Shown: positions 33,945-46,387, counted from the first letter of the stretch. The stretch is DNA of 64,000 nucleotides from Dugong dugon (GCA_030035585.1 CM057473.1:9660501-9724500), one strand, 5' to 3'. The notes: generated by a model from the letters alone, not told the origin. Program-made: numbers and translations.

Positions 33945-34734
33945 TATCAATTGTAAACTAGGTTAACGTATTTACTGTATGTAGTATGTTTTAGAGTTTT
34001 GAAACTGTTGTCCGTTTATTGTTAATTTTCTGCATAACAGCAGTAGCACCAAGCCAGATCTGAAAGAAACTTTAATTTCTATCATCCCTCATCCTCTTTG
34101 GCACTGACAATGAATACTTCTCTCTTACTTCAAGCGCTATTGCTTCTCACCCTCTAAGTCTGTCTAGTATGTAAATCCTTGTGTTAACCTTGTGTATTGT
34201 CCAAAAGGTGGGTCAGTTGAAGCAACAGCAAGCAACATAATCTACCCACTTCGTTTTTATTTTTTTAAATAGAAAATTATCCCAGATATAAAATTTAAAA
34301 ATCAAGATAGTAATACAAGCATAGAAGTTCAGGAAGAATTGAAATTCACTATCAAAAGACTATTTTTTGCTAATAAATTTATGGCATTAAAGTTCCTGAG
34401 GACATTAACTCCTTTTAAACCTGAAATCATTACTGTTTCGTGTCACAGACAATGCTGAATTTCCTTCTCATGTCAAACAAAGAGTTTAGAGTTGTGGTAC
34501 TTTAAATTCTCTTCTCAGTAGGATGTATAGTTTTTAGGAAACTATTTAAAATGCCCCTTCTTACAATAATACGGTATGTAAATCTAACCATCATAATATG
34601 GCTAAGATTTGTTTAGTATCTCTGTGGGTCAGGTCCTGTGGGAAACACCTCACAGACTTTCTCTCATATATTCTCTCCGTAACCTTGTGAAACTGGTCTT
34701 AAGATTCTAATATCACACATGACTATCACATCAA

Positions 34735-34900
34735 AGGAGCCTTGGTGGTGCAGTGGCTAAGAGTTTGGCTGCTAACCAAAAGTTTCAGTAGTTCAAATCC
34801 GCCAGTCACTCCTTGGAAACCCTATGGGGCAGTTCTACTCTATATCACATGGGATCTCTGTGAATCGGAATCAGCTCAACAGCACACAACACAAATACAA
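34735..34900 (+). mobile_element. AfroSINE, short type with RTE-like ending
   Basis: Head aggagccttggtggtgcag, short-form junction, ending agctcaacagcacacaacac, similar to the RTE tail. Confidence 0.88.
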
Positions 34901-35819
34901 CATGTCGCCTTTAGTTTCTAGATTCTTGGGGTCTTTCTTGATATATTATTGAGTACTTTATCTGTTCAATTAAGTTCATTCCCCGCCCCCCAAAAGATAA
35001 TCATATGTCTTCACACAGGTGAAGGGATGTGGTAGAACAGCCCTGTTTTTTATTTTTGCTTTGTTTTTGTCAATTTTTTAGTTCTCCTCCATGTCCATGA
35101 CATGAATAAAGACAATTTAAACCCTGGAATGGTTAGCCTCCTGGAGCAATCCCCAGGGATGAAGGAAGATTAAAAGCAGTCCCAAGACCTCATTCTAACA
35201 AGATTCCATAAAATATTCTGTAATATTGGCTTCTCTTTCCGCTTACAGATGCCCAGAGCACTTCATGCCCTTATTTCAGCCTTCGGCAGGGTTTGACTTC
35301 AATTTGAAGTACAAACTATTTTTTGTTATTATTAAAAGCACCTGAATCTTTTACATTCAGAGACAGAAAACGATATTTCTTAATCACAAGTAAACGCATT
35401 CCAAAAACCGTGACAGTGATCCTCGAACGAGGTTTAGGTTACAAGTTCCGCATTTACAAGGATGGTGGGAACCATCAACCCACTCACCTTTCGAACAAAG
35501 TGTCCGGTACCTACCAGATGTTATAAAGCATTTATCTAGATTGTTTCTTTACTTTCAAGGCCCGTAGGTATCCATTTGGTTGTTCAAAGGTGTTTTTCTC
35601 TTGGTTGTGTTTTTATTAAGCAGTTTTCAAGATGGGGCTCAGAGCTGGATAGGATCAGGCAGACATTACAAGAGCCTTAGAAATAGACGGAGCCCGGGAG
35701 AAGTGCCTGGGATTATTACCAGCTATAGATATGTGAGGCAGAGTATTAGTATCTGAGAAAAACAAATAGATGCCCTTTCCTCAAGGAATATCTTAGACCA
35801 GCTACTTCATCCCTCTTAT

Positions 35820-36475
35820 ATTGCTATCACCCTAGTCAAAGCCACCAACCTTTTTCATCCTGAACAACGTCAAATGTCTCCTAATGTAGTGTGTCCTTCT
35901 TCCTTCAGCAGCCTCATGTAAAACCAGAAGTTAGATCATGTAACTCCTCTGCCAAAAATTCTCCAACACCCTCCTGTCTTGCTCAAAATCAAAAGCAATA
36001 TCTTTTCCAAGGCCTACAAGGCTCAGTGGGATCTGGTTCCCTGCTGCCTCTGTGACTTCCTTTCCTATTCCTCTTCCCCTGGTTTGCTCTGTTCCAATCA
36101 CCTTACCTCCTGCTCTTCCTCACGGGTGCCAAGCACAACCCCCATCCAGAACCCTCTACCTAGAACATTCTGTCCCAGATATACACTTGCTTCGTCTCTT
36201 CCTTTAAGTCTCTGTTCAAATATTATTTCTCAGAGAAGCCTACCCTGCCCACTCTAAATCAAACAGAACAACGCCCTCCTTCATTTTTCTTCATGGCGCT
36301 TATCATCACTTGACGTTTGTTTCATTACGTGCTTATCTGATGATGTCTGTTATTCCCATCAGAATGTGCATTCCTTGAAGACACAGTCTTTGTTTTTCAA
36401 ATTTTTATTGCTGTATCATCAACTTCTTGGGAGGTCCCTAATATATAGTAAGTGTTCAATAAATATTTAATGAAT
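35820..36475 (+). mobile_element. L2 LINE 3' end
   Basis: Blocks aaggcctacaaggctc, ctctgttccaatcacc, gagaagcctaccctgcc, cagaatgtgcattccttga and the terminal gtgttcaataaatatttaat follow the L2 3' end in order. Confidence 0.75.
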
Positions 36476-36659
36476 GATAGCAATCCAGGCAGATAATCAT
36501 CATAAAGGGGTACAGGAAATGGTCAGATGGTGTCTTAGCAGGTGGGCAAAATGTGGTAATGGAAATATTTTAACCAGGCAACAGTGACATTTTTAAAAGA
36601 GGCAAGCCAGGGTTAGGACAGAGAAGCAGGACAGCTTTAATTCCATGCTAGATTCTCTG

Positions 36660-37303
36660 TACCTGGGATGACAGGCTATGGAAGGCAGAATTCTCAAGAT
36701 GCCCCCCTCAAATTCCCATCCCCTGGTTATTCAATTGAGCACCAATCTAGGTACTGCTGTAAAGATATTTTGTGGGTGGCATTAAGGCTAATAATCCGTA
36801 GACCTTAAAATAGGGAGCTTACCCTGGATGGTTTGGGCAGGCCCTGTGTAATCACACAAACACTTTACAGACAGAAGACAAAGTCAGAGGGTAAGTCAGA
36901 GGGATGCAGAGGGAGGAGAAGGTAAAAGAGCTGCGTCCAAAGGGGAAATCAGACAAATTCCAAGTATGACGACTGAACTCTCCATTGCTGGTTTTGACAA
37001 GGAACAAAGGGGCTACAAACCAAGGCATGTAGGCAACCTCTAGAAGCTGAGGACTATTCCTGACAGATAGTCAGCAAAGAAATGGAGGTCTCAATTCTAC
37101 AACTGCAATGAACTGAATTTTACCAACCAGCTGAGTGACGTTGGAATCGGATTCATCCTCAGAGCTTCCAGAAGGAGACACAGCCCTGCTGAGCCATGCT
37201 GAGCCCAGACATCTCACCTACAGAACTGAGAGATAATAAATTGGGGCTGTTTTAAGCTGCCAAATGTGTGGCTAAGTATTATGGCAGTAATAGAAAATGA
37301 ATT
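36660..37303 (+). mobile_element. MLT1-type MaLR solo LTR
   Basis: The end is diagnostic: acagaactgagagataata, then aaattggggctgttttaagc, and a final cagtaatagaaaatgaa. It is an old eutherian LTR with no internal viral sequence next to it. Confidence 0.65.
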
Positions 37304-37786
37304 CACGGATAAAAGCAAGAAAGGACCCCAACCTAGAGTGGAGTCTTAGAAGGGTTATCATGCTAGCCTGTTACACAGAGTGACCAAGGTTAAGATCCAT
37401 TTATTGGGGTACAGTGTAAGGGGAGAGCACAAGAAAAACAGAATTGTATTTAAGTAGATCTGTGACAACAGCTTAGGATAGGACTATCATCTATACTAAC
37501 TTTGATATAGAGTCACTTGAGCTATCAGACAAGGAGTCCATGTATACACCCTGACTCAAGGACAGGATTAGCTAAAAGCTTGGTGTGGAGCACGACTCTT
37601 AGTCACAGTGACCAGAACAATCAAAATTAAGGCTGTAAATAGGGGCAGAAGGGATAGAAGTTAATGGGATGGAGGTCTGTTGCCTGGAACAATGTTTTCC
37701 AACACACATCTAAGGAATCCTTTGTTTGGCAATAAATAAATGAATAAATATTTTGATCAAATAAGTTAAAAATTTAATGGAAATGT

Positions 37787-38220
37787 TCTGTTACATATTG
37801 CTGTTAACAAACTATCCCAAAATTTGCTGGTTTAAAATAACAGTTTATTGAACTTCATCGTTTCATGTGTTAGGGCTCAGCTGGACAACTCTTCTGCTCT
37901 AAGCATCGACTAACATCATTTGATTGGATTCATCTGGTGGCTGGACTGGACTATAGGGTCCTGGACAGGTTCACTCACATGGCAGGGGCAGCTAGAAGGT
38001 CAGTCTCAGCTGAGTCCCCTCCCTTTTCCTATTGTCACAGGGTCTCTCCATGTGGTCTCTCCAGCAGGGTAGTCAAGTTTCTTACAAAGTGGCTCATGGT
38101 TCCAAGAGCGGGTGTGTGTTACCAATAAGATAACCAAGTGTGACTACAGGGCTTCTAATGCCCTAGACTTGGAAGTCCCAGAATATCCCTTTTTAACACA
38201 ACTGATTAAAAATTTCACCT
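37787..38220 (-). mobile_element. Old LTR-like interspersed repeat
   Basis: ttacatattgctgttaaca, tttaaaataacagtttattg and gggctcagctggacaactc recall a widespread mammalian repeat whose - strand ends in AATAAA. The family is not assigned. Confidence 0.4.
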
Positions 38221-38521
38221 GACGTGAATCAGCAACATTCAAAGATCTTTTCCTTGATTCATCCAGAGTCGAAAGATTATAAAATATGGCATTCTTTGTA
38301 GTTTGATTATAAACATTTTAAAGTTAATTTTTCTTGACTAACATAACATTTTTACACAGGCACGCACACACAAATAGGGTCATTCATTTCAGGACAACAC
38401 TGTTTAGAATTACAAGGGCATAATAGTTAACAGTTAATGAAGGAAAACATTAGCCTTCATGGAAATATATTTGAATATAAAAATCACACTATCTTGTGAT
38501 TCACTTGCTATCCAAGTCTTC

Positions 38522-38714
38522 TTGTTGTTAATTGCTATCAAGTTGATTCCAAGTCATGGTGACCCCATATGTGCAGAGTAGCTGCTCCATAGGGTTTTGA
38601 AGACTGTGGCCTTTTAGAAGCAGATCTCCAGGCCTGTCTTCCAAGGCACCTCTGGGTGGGTTCAAACCACCAACCTTTTGTCTGATAGTTGAACATTTAA
38701 CCATTTACGCCACC
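38522..38714 (-). mobile_element. AfroSINE, CCCTGGGTGG type, head lost
   Basis: A reverse copy from gttgttaattgctatcaag to atttacgccacc. Confidence 0.82.
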
Positions 38715-39313
38715 TTGCATTTGGGGAATCATCCGGCTTGGGTGGTAAGATGAACTCATTTTTATTGGTCTTTGTTTTATTTTGTTTCTTCTTTTTTTTA
38801 CTTTCTTTTCCCAGGCTTCTTGTCTTTCCATGAAAAAACATTTCAACTTTTCAGAAAGTAGTTGTCACTCTGTGGGACAGGAGTGTCCTACTTACGAAGT
38901 CCAAAAATTTAAGATCGCAGAGAAAATTTTGGGGAACAGTTGACATGGTGCAGTTGGACATAATCACTACATAAAATAATATATATTTCCATAATATATT
39001 ATAATACATATAATAATATGTATTTCCATAATATATAACATGATAATTTGTTCAATCTCCTGCTGAGTTCATTTCACGAGCAGCTGAAACTGCTCTAATT
39101 GGGAGGATGAGGATTTGGGAAATACATACAACATTTTTATCTGGCTTTATTTTATGAAGCCCCGGTCAAGTCCCAGCCCCTGGAAAGTCACAGACCCCAC
39201 TGCCGATCCCTACTCATTTCTTTCCCATGGTCCTGCAGGGAACCAGTCAGAGATTATGGATGAATCAATATAAGTCGATCAACAAAAACTTTAAACTTCA
39301 TCTACTACTGATA

Positions 39314-39492
39314 ATAGATCTCTGGGTGGTATGAGCAGTTTGCACTTGACTACTAACCTAAAGCTTGGAGGTTCTAACCCACCAGTGGCATTACTTCTTC
39401 CATAAAGGTTACAGCCAAGAAAACCCTATGGAGTAGTTGTGCTCTGTCTCCATGAGTCAGAATAGACTCGACCTTGGTGGCAACAGATTGGT
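39314..39492 (+). mobile_element. AfroSINE, CCCTGGGTGG/long mosaic
   Basis: Head atctctgggtggtatgagc, a cttccataaaggttacagcc block and tail gttggcaac-like end at gacctt. It is degraded. Confidence 0.8.
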
Positions 39493-39761
39493 TTACTGTT
39501 TATTTTGTTATTTACTGCTGATAATCAGTCAGGAGCCCTATAGAAAGAACAGTTTGTATGTTGCATCCTTCCTCCATTGGGAGAACCAAACAATTTTAAT
39601 GTTGGTAGAGTGCTTCTGAAGCTCATTATTTTTATCCCGGCAAACTATTAGTGAAAGACTCCTAAAACTATTCAGAATTTTGGCATTGACTAATCTTAAT
39701 TATATGAGCTGGGTGATAGAATTACTTATAAAATCCAGGACTGTTATTGCAGATTTTTTTG

Positions 39762-39866
39762 AAGCCACCAGCCACTCCTTGGAAACCCTATGGGGCAGTT
39801 CTACTTTGTCCTATAGGGTAACTATGATTTGGAATCAATGCGATGGCAACTGGTTTGGTTTGGGTT
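39762..39866 (+). mobile_element. AfroSINE, 5'-truncated
   Basis: It starts inside the element at gccaccagccactcc and runs to the tail tggtttggtttggg. Confidence 0.85.
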
Positions 39867-39881
39867 TTTATGGGGTCATAT

Positions 39882-40084
39882 CAGGAGCTCTGGGTGGTGC
39901 AGTGATTAAGCGCTCAGCTGCTAACCAAAAGGTCGGCAGTTTGAACCCACCAGCCATTCCACAGGAGAAAGATGTGGTAGTCTGCTTCTGTAAAGATTCC
40001 AGCCTTGGAAACGCGGTGGGGCAGTTCTACTTTACCCTATACGGTCAGTATGAGTCAGGATCAACTCAAGAGCAATGGGTTTTA
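39882..40084 (+). mobile_element. AfroSINE, long type
   Basis: Head aggagctctgggtggtgcag, 45-nt block (ggagaaagatgtggtagtc), ending gagcaatgggttt. Confidence 0.88.
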
Positions 40085-40344
40085 TGGACTCTTGGAGAAA
40101 AACAGAAATCTTTCCAAAATAGGCCTAGCTGGATGTCCCTTTTTCCTGAAATTAATTCATCTTGCAGGATATTTTACCTTTGATCTTCCATTTATCCTTT
40201 TCTGAAAAATCTGTATTGTATGGGAACATAAATGCCCCTCTCACAAACAAAGACATTTTACACCATTTTATACCAAAGCAGATATCCCAGCCTTTCTTTC
40301 GTGGCAACACAGAGTAGGTTCTAACTACCAATCTTTTAGTTAGT

Positions 40345-40494
40345 AACCCATTACCGTCAACTCAATTCTGACTCACAGTGGCCCTACAGGACAGAGTAGA
40401 ACTGCCCCATCAGGTTTCCAACGAGCGGCTGGTGGATTCAAACTGCTGACCTTTTGGTTAACAGCCAAGTTCTTAACGACCACACCACGAAGGT
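40345..40494 (-). mobile_element. AfroSINE, short type
   Basis: A reverse copy from acccattaccgtcaactc to accacgaagg. Confidence 0.88.
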
Positions 40495-40939
40495 TAGTAG
40501 TGGAGCACAAACAGTTTGCTCCATGCAGGGACCTCTGGATACAGGTAAATACAGTGTAATATGGCTGCCAAAGAAGGAAGTAGGCTCTTACAGGACATCC
40601 ATAGATTTATATACCGTGATGCTCTCTCTATTCAGCATTGACAAGGTACTGTAGCAGACACTGCTAATACCAACATCCATTCTACCCTCCTTTCTTGCTC
40701 CATGCTAGCAATGGTAGGGAAAATTCTCAGCTGGAGACTGGGTTCTTGAGTAGCAGGACCAGTAGTAACAACCAGCAACTTTGGAATTCTTGGTATACGA
40801 GAGCATTTGTTAAAAAGGTTTAATTCACTGCTGCACTTTCTCTTTCTCATAGACAAAGGCATTTTAAACTGATTCAAGTTCTTACTTCAATCCTGTAAAC
40901 TCCATTTTAAGAATGATACCAACAAATCCGTTAGGGGAA

Positions 40940-41233
40940 GGAGGTTGGAAAGATGGACGAGCTTAAAACTTATGTCCTATTTTGTATGACAAAAAAAAGG
41001 CTGGGAAATGGACTTGAGAATGATACTGTACGTGTTTTCAAACAGTTGAAGGGCTAGCATGGAGAATAAAATTATAATCATTTTACATTACTAGAAAGGT
41101 AAAATTAGAACCAATGAGTTGGTCAAAGTAAGGACCAAGGGTGGGGAAAAGTTTCTACTGTTCTCACATTCTAACATTTATTCCAAACATAGGCGGCTTC
41201 AGAAGTAACTGTGTAGGCTTATTTTTACTGTTC
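40940..41233 (+). repeat. Direct repeat copy 1 (0.3 kb, diverged)
   Basis: It aligns with 43797-44086 over its whole length, starting gaggttggaaagatgg and ending gtaactgtgtaggctta. It may be an old transposon family or a local duplication; both copies share the same unusual blocks. Confidence 0.7.
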
Positions 41234-41394
41234 CCCTCCCTTCACGTTGTTTTCCAGATGGATCAATGTACATTTTCTGTATGTATACAACTATGTTACT
41301 TCTTAAGTATGGTTGGTAAATACTTGCTCTGTTGTTCCCTTTCATCCTATGGACTGCTACATACTTCATGAAGTACAGTCGGTACCATGTCTAC

Positions 41395-41532
41395 CACCAG
41401 TTGCCACTGAGTTCACTCCAACTCATGAGGACCTCATGTGTCCCAGGTTAGAACTGTGCTCCATAGGGTTTCCAATGGATTTTTTGGAATTAGATCACCA
41501 GACCTTTCTTCCGATGCACCTCTGGCTGTGTT
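41395..41532 (-). mobile_element. AfroSINE, CCCTGGGTGG type, head truncated
   Basis: A reverse copy from ccagttgccactgagttc to gcacctctggctgtg. The tRNA-derived part is missing. Confidence 0.83.
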
Positions 41533-41669
41533 GATTAATGATAAAATCCTAGTACAGTGGCTCTTACCCAGGAGAAATTTAGTCCCCCGGCAGCATTTGG
41601 CAATGCCTGGAGACATTTTTTGATTATCACAATTGGGGCAGAGATTTTACTGGCATCTAGAGGCCAAGG

Positions 41670-41839
41670 GGAAACCCTGGTGGCACAGTGGTTAACAGCT
41701 CAGCTGCTAACCAAAAGGTCTGCCGTTCGGATCCACCAGGCACTCCTTGGAAACCCTAGGGGGCAGTTCTACTCTGTCCTGTAGGGTCGCTATGAGTCAG
41801 AATCGACTCGACGGCAAAGGGTTTGGTTTTTTTTTTTCC
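41670..41839 (+). mobile_element. AfroSINE, short type, young-looking
   Basis: A nearly consensus copy (aaaccctggtggcacag to gcaaagggtttgg plus T run) flanked by gaggccaagg on both sides (about 41660 and 41845), its target-site duplication. Confidence 0.92.
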
Positions 41840-43796
41840 TTTGGAGGCCAAGGATGGTGCTAATTATCCTGCAATGCACAGAATGGCCTCAACAAAGCAT
41901 TATCCAGACTAAAATTCCGGTAGTGCTGAAATTGAGAACCAATGGCTTAGCAGACCACTCCTGCCCTGCTCTCCCGTGTGATGAACATTCTCAATGTTCT
42001 TACCTTCTAATTGGATGTGAGTTAACTGAAGCTAAGGCAACAAGAGCTAGGAGCCAGTGCTTCTTCCCTGGATCGCTGGCAGTTGCGTACGTTTCCTGAG
42101 GACCAAACATCCTTCGATAGGGTATGAGCCCTGGGCATTGATGGGACAATTGATGGATTATGCAGGTGCCCACGGCATAGACTGATGACAGGCAGTTACT
42201 ATATATCACCGTTAATCCTACTTCTAGCCACATGCAACTGATTGCAAGAACACTGGAGAAACCAGCCCGGGCCCATCTATTTGATAAAACTAGTCCTGTG
42301 CCCAGAGGCAGGTTTGCACATTTTCTGAATGAACTAAGTGGGGTGTTTTCATATAGCCAAGGGAAAAGAATTGAGAAGAAGGACAGTTTTGTTCCTTCAA
42401 GGGTGCTTTTAAACCATGTTTTATTTTAGGTGCAAATAGTGTGTATTTGTTAAATAGTAAGTTCTGTAAATGGGCATGTTCTGATTTCTGGGGAATTCTA
42501 GGAAATACAAAAATGTGGTGTTACAGCAGATAATCCTAATTCAGTTTCCAATATGAGTCACTAGCAATAGAGACTGGTTCTTTTGTTTAAGGATCTGAGT
42601 TATAAAAGGGCTTATACATGAAGATGTACGCCAAAACGTGTTTAAACTTGGCCGTTTAGAACAGTACTAATTTTATTCTAACTGACTAAAGAGAAAAAAG
42701 GGGGGACGGATTTCTTTTTCATTTTTTTTTTTTTTTTTTTTTTTGTAACCACTGTTTCCTAATTTGGACAGGAAGTCACCAATAATACAACAGCTGAAAA
42801 CCTGGTCAAAACTGAAAAGAAACCACAATACACGATATTGTAGAGTTCAAGAAGAATGAAAGACAGAGAGTGAGAGAGAACGAGACGGAAGGTCACAAGC
42901 ATCGTTTGTGTTTCAGAGCAGGTAAGATCAGGGGAGGACACACTGACATTCTGTTTACATTTTCATGAGGTGATTATTCATTTTCACATAGATACAGTGT
43001 ACTTGCCATGGATTCCATCATGCCAAAACCAGAAGAATTCCTGAGGTTGTCGTTTATTTCTGCTGTCTAAAGCCATTACCTTCTACCTCCTGGAAGACTT
43101 AACACCACAACTTTCAAGTCAAGGCCAAAGAAGCTACATCCCCAGAAGCCCCAGAAACGAGTGTATGATATGAAAAATGATGGCGCTTTGATGTGCCTTG
43201 TTTGTCTCTCACAGACGTGATCTTCAAGTACAAGCATCGATCTTGGCTCAGCTCAACTCCTCACGCGCAGTGACTGCTATGTGGACGCACATGGGCCATC
43301 AACGCTGAGGGCAATCTCTAAAAATGTGTTACCTTGGTTCTGATCCACGGTGCATGTGATATAGATGGAGGAGTGAATAATTTTTTGTCAGTTCAAAGCT
43401 GAACTCTGGAGGCAGCCTGTTTTCCTGGATGCTTAACTAAGTCTTCTTGGCTAACTTTGCAAGGTCAGAGCCACAAGCTTCCAAAACACTGGTGCATTTA
43501 GAAAAGCAGTGGGTTCTCATTTGTGGGGCTTCCACACTTTGAAGCATATTTACAGCTCCAATCTTCACCCCAGGGTCCCTGACTTGAATCCAGCAGATGA
43601 TGGGTACTCACAACATTCAAATTCCAACGTACGTTTTCCAGCCACATGTCTCACTATTATACTGACTTTTACACACAAAGGTTGCTTTCTTTCCTGATTT
43701 TTCTCTGTATGCCTGTGTCTCTGTGTCTTTGCCATGTTGTTCCTTCAGCCTGGATTGTCATCTCTCCTCACCCTGCGTAGCCTTCAAGACCTAGAA

Positions 43797-44086
43797 AGAA
43801 GTTGGAAAGATGGCGGGACTTAAAATTATGTCTTACTTTGTATGACAAAAAAGGTCAGGAAAGGAACTTCAGAATGATTCTGTATGTGTTTTCAAATAGT
43901 TGAAAGACCATCATGAAGAAGGATAAATTTAATTATTTTACCTTACCAGAAGGGTAGAATTAGAACCAATGGGTTGGTCAAAGTAAGGACCAAGGTTAGG
44001 AAAGTTTCTACCATTCTCACATGTAACATTTATTCTAAACACAGTCTGCTTCAGAAGTAACTATGTAGGTTTATTTTTAATGAAAA
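43797..44086 (+). repeat. Direct repeat copy 2 (0.3 kb, diverged)
   Basis: Matches 40940-41233 in the same orientation, 2.86 kb away, with small indels. It runs from gaagttggaaagatggcg to gtaactatgtaggttta. Confidence 0.7.
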
Positions 44087-44156
44087 CTCCCCAGATCTAC
44101 TACACGCACGCATGCAGGCACTCAGAATCATTTACTCTTCTAAATAGCCACATGGT

Positions 44157-44365
44157 GGATCCCTGGGTGGTGAAAATGGTTAATGCACTCAGCTGCTAAA
44201 TGAAATGTTGGAAGTTCTAGTCTGCTCAGAAGTGCCTCAGAAGAAAAGCCTGGCAATCACATCCAAAAAAAAGAAAATCAGCCATTGAAAACCATGTGAG
44301 CACAGTTCTACTCTGACACACATGGGGTCACCATGAGTCAAATCTATGCAATGACAACTGTTTTC
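44157..44365 (+). mobile_element. AfroSINE, CCCTGGGTGG type
   Basis: Head tggatccctgggtggtg, a loose B box, the cagccattgaaaacc block and ending gcaatgacaactg. Confidence 0.87.
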
Positions 44366-44441
44366 TTATATTATTATATTCTTCTATTTTTGCCTTGTCT
44401 TAAAATTAATTGTATAGTTCTGCTTCTTTTCCTACTCTACT

Positions 44442-44925
44442 GGCTTAGTCATCTAGTGCTGCTATAACAGAAATACCACAAGTGGCTGGTTTTAATGAAG
44501 AGAAGTTTATTTCCTCAGAGTCAAAGTAGGCTGAAAGTCCACATTCAGGGCGTCAGCTCCAAGGGAAGGCTTTTTCTCTCTGTCGGCCTTCTTCTCTTCC
44601 GTGTTCCCCTGGACTAGGAGCGTCTCTGCGCAGGGACCCCGGTCCAAAGGACGCGCTCTGCTCCCAGCACTGCTTTCTTGATGGTATGAGGTCCCCCTGT
44701 CTCACTGCTTGCTTCTCTCTTTTATATCTCAAGAGATTGCTTCAGGACGCAATCCAGCCTTGGAGATCCAGTCCCGCCTTACTAACACAACTGCCACCCG
44801 TCCTCCTTCATTAACATCACAGAGGCAGGACTTACAACATACAGGAAAATCACACAGTACCAGGAATCATGGCCCGGACAAACTGATATACACATTTTTG
44901 GGGGGACATAATTCAAACCATGACA
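44442..44925 (-). mobile_element. MaLR-like solo LTR
   Basis: The - strand starts TGTCATGGTTTGAATTATG and ends TGACTAAGCCA (TG...CA), with an AATAAA shortly before the end, as in ERVL-MaLR LTRs. A second, shorter copy lies at 61823-62270. No viral genes adjoin. Confidence 0.65.
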
Positions 44926-45211
44926 TCCACCAACTTCACTGTCCTACATTAGATTATAAGTCTTTTTTGGGCAAAGACAGTATTTTTATATTTATCAATC
45001 ACTACAAGTTTAATTTATGAATAATGGCCTAAATATGTATTTGAATATTATAGACACTGATCTATAATATCAGACAAATCTATATTTAAAATGCAATCTA
45101 TCTTTATTTAAAATGTTGATGTTTTGTTCCTCATGGATTTTTTTGCATTAATTTTGTTTTGTTTTTTTAATATTGCCTTAAAATATTATTTAGCTTGGTT
45201 ACTGAGTAATA

Positions 45212-45401
45212 AGGAGCCCTTGTGGCGCAGTGGTTAAGTGCTTGGCTGCTAACAGAAAGGTTGACAGTTTGAACCCACCCAGCAGATGGCGATCTGCTCC
45301 TGTAAAGATTACAGTCTAGAAAACTCTGTAGGGCCGTTCTGCTCTCACATGGGGTGGCTATGAGTTGAAAATCGACTTGATGCACCTTTCAACAACAACA
45401 C
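45212..45401 (+). mobile_element. AfroSINE, long type with AAC tail
   Basis: Head aggagcccttgtggcgcag, 45-nt block, ending cacctttcaacaacaacac, the RTE-type tail. Confidence 0.9.
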
Positions 45402-45645
45402 TGAGTAACAGGGCGCCCCCTACCTTTGATGCTGGAGGCAAGTTCCTCACTCACCTTATTGTATTCCTGGCACTGAAATATCCATTACATATAAAGTAAC
45501 TGATGAAAAATTCGTAGACAGTGCTTTTTGTTTTATTTGTTGTCCTGAATGGTAAGGAACTTCTTTTAATGACGAGCTGTATACTATCTAGTTTAGAGAA
45601 TCAAGGACTCTTATAAATCATATCACTCACTCATCTCATTTTATC

Positions 45646-45799
45646 AAGCCCTTTGCCCTGGAGTCAATTCTGACTCATAGCGACCCCATAGGACAGAGTA
45701 GAACTGCCGCGTAGGGTTTCCAAGGAGCGGCTAGTGGATTCAAACCGCCGACCTTTTGGTTAGCAGCTGAGCTTTTAACCACTATGCCACCAGCGTTCC
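45646..45799 (-). mobile_element. AfroSINE, short type
   Basis: A reverse copy from ccctttgccctggagtc to atgccaccagcgttcc, near consensus. Confidence 0.9.
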
Positions 45800-45900
45800 T
45801 CTCATTTAATAGAGGAGGCAACTGAGGACCAGGGAATTTAGGAGAAAGTAGTCCAGGAACTCACTTTCACTTTCTCATTTTTAATTGGTAATGCTAAGTC

Positions 45901-45990
45901 AAGGAGCCAAGGTGACGCAGTGGTTAAAGTGGTTACAAGGTCACTACGAGCTGGAACTGACTCAATGGCAATGGATTTGGTTTTGGTTTT
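45901..45990 (+). mobile_element. AfroSINE, head joined to tail by internal deletion
   Basis: caaggagccaaggtgacgca and gtggttaaagtggtt are followed at once by acaaggtcactacgagctgg and the tggatttggttttgg end. About 75-115 bases of the middle are lost. Confidence 0.8.
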
Positions 45991-46387
45991 GGAATAGTAA
46001 GCCTTTATCAGTTGGCCAGTAAATTTTCCCATACACAGGCACCAGCTCAAGGCCTTTGGTTTTGTCAGTATTTTCCTGAGTACTGAATGCAACCTGTCTT
46101 GCCATGACAACATATTCTAAAACAAAAAAGGCACAAAGAAGTAACCGTTAATCACATGCCATTTTGGCTTATCTTACTTGCTGTTAAACTCTCACATTTT
46201 AACATGGATATCTACTTCCGTGCAGGATTTTACAATATAAATAGTATAGAAAAGTAACAGTATTTCCAGGAAGGTGGGAGAAAAACCAGTGATTCATTGC
46301 CTGATTGATGGTTTTTATTCTAACAGACAAGAAAACCGAGTCTAAGTGAGAAGACAATGTTTCTAGAGAGACGTTCGTGCTCTAAAT

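Larger units (their letters stand above)
1..33960 (+). other. ADAMTS5: ADAMTS5 gene, 3' part (intron 2 to 3' UTR)
   Basis: Six exons joined by GT-AG introns give one continuous reading frame ending in TAG at 27545. The joined protein has the ADAMTS domain order, and its domain spacing, cysteines and four N-glycosylation sequons fit ADAMTS5 (aggrecanase-2) residue for residue when numbered back from residue 930. The first base lies in intron 2; exons 1-2 are outside. ADAMTS5 is a secreted zinc metalloproteinase that cuts aggrecan and versican in the extracellular matrix. Introns inside the window are 9682, 2616, 371, 2809 and 6713 bp. The 3' end of the transcript is inferred from a polyadenylation hexamer at 33939 and the remembered 3' UTR length (about 6 kb in human), so that limit is soft. 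Confidence 0.93.
27546..33960 (+). other. ADAMTS5: ADAMTS5 3' untranslated region (end inferred)
   Basis: This is a long AT-rich stretch after the stop with no splice-like coding exon and many ATTTA pentamers (for example near 28250, 30600 and 31570), suggesting an unstable mRNA. It carries one miR-140-5p 8-mer, two miR-27 seed matches, several AATAAA hexamers and two antisense AfroSINEs (28930-29082, 32623-32759). Length without the SINEs is close to 6.1 kb, which agrees with my memory of the human 3' UTR. A 105-codon frame at 28333-28650 is not protein-like and is rejected. The exact 3' end needs transcript data. Confidence 0.65.

Noticed and set aside
44709-45020. 103-codon frame
   Set aside because: Mostly antisense MaLR-like LTR sequence.
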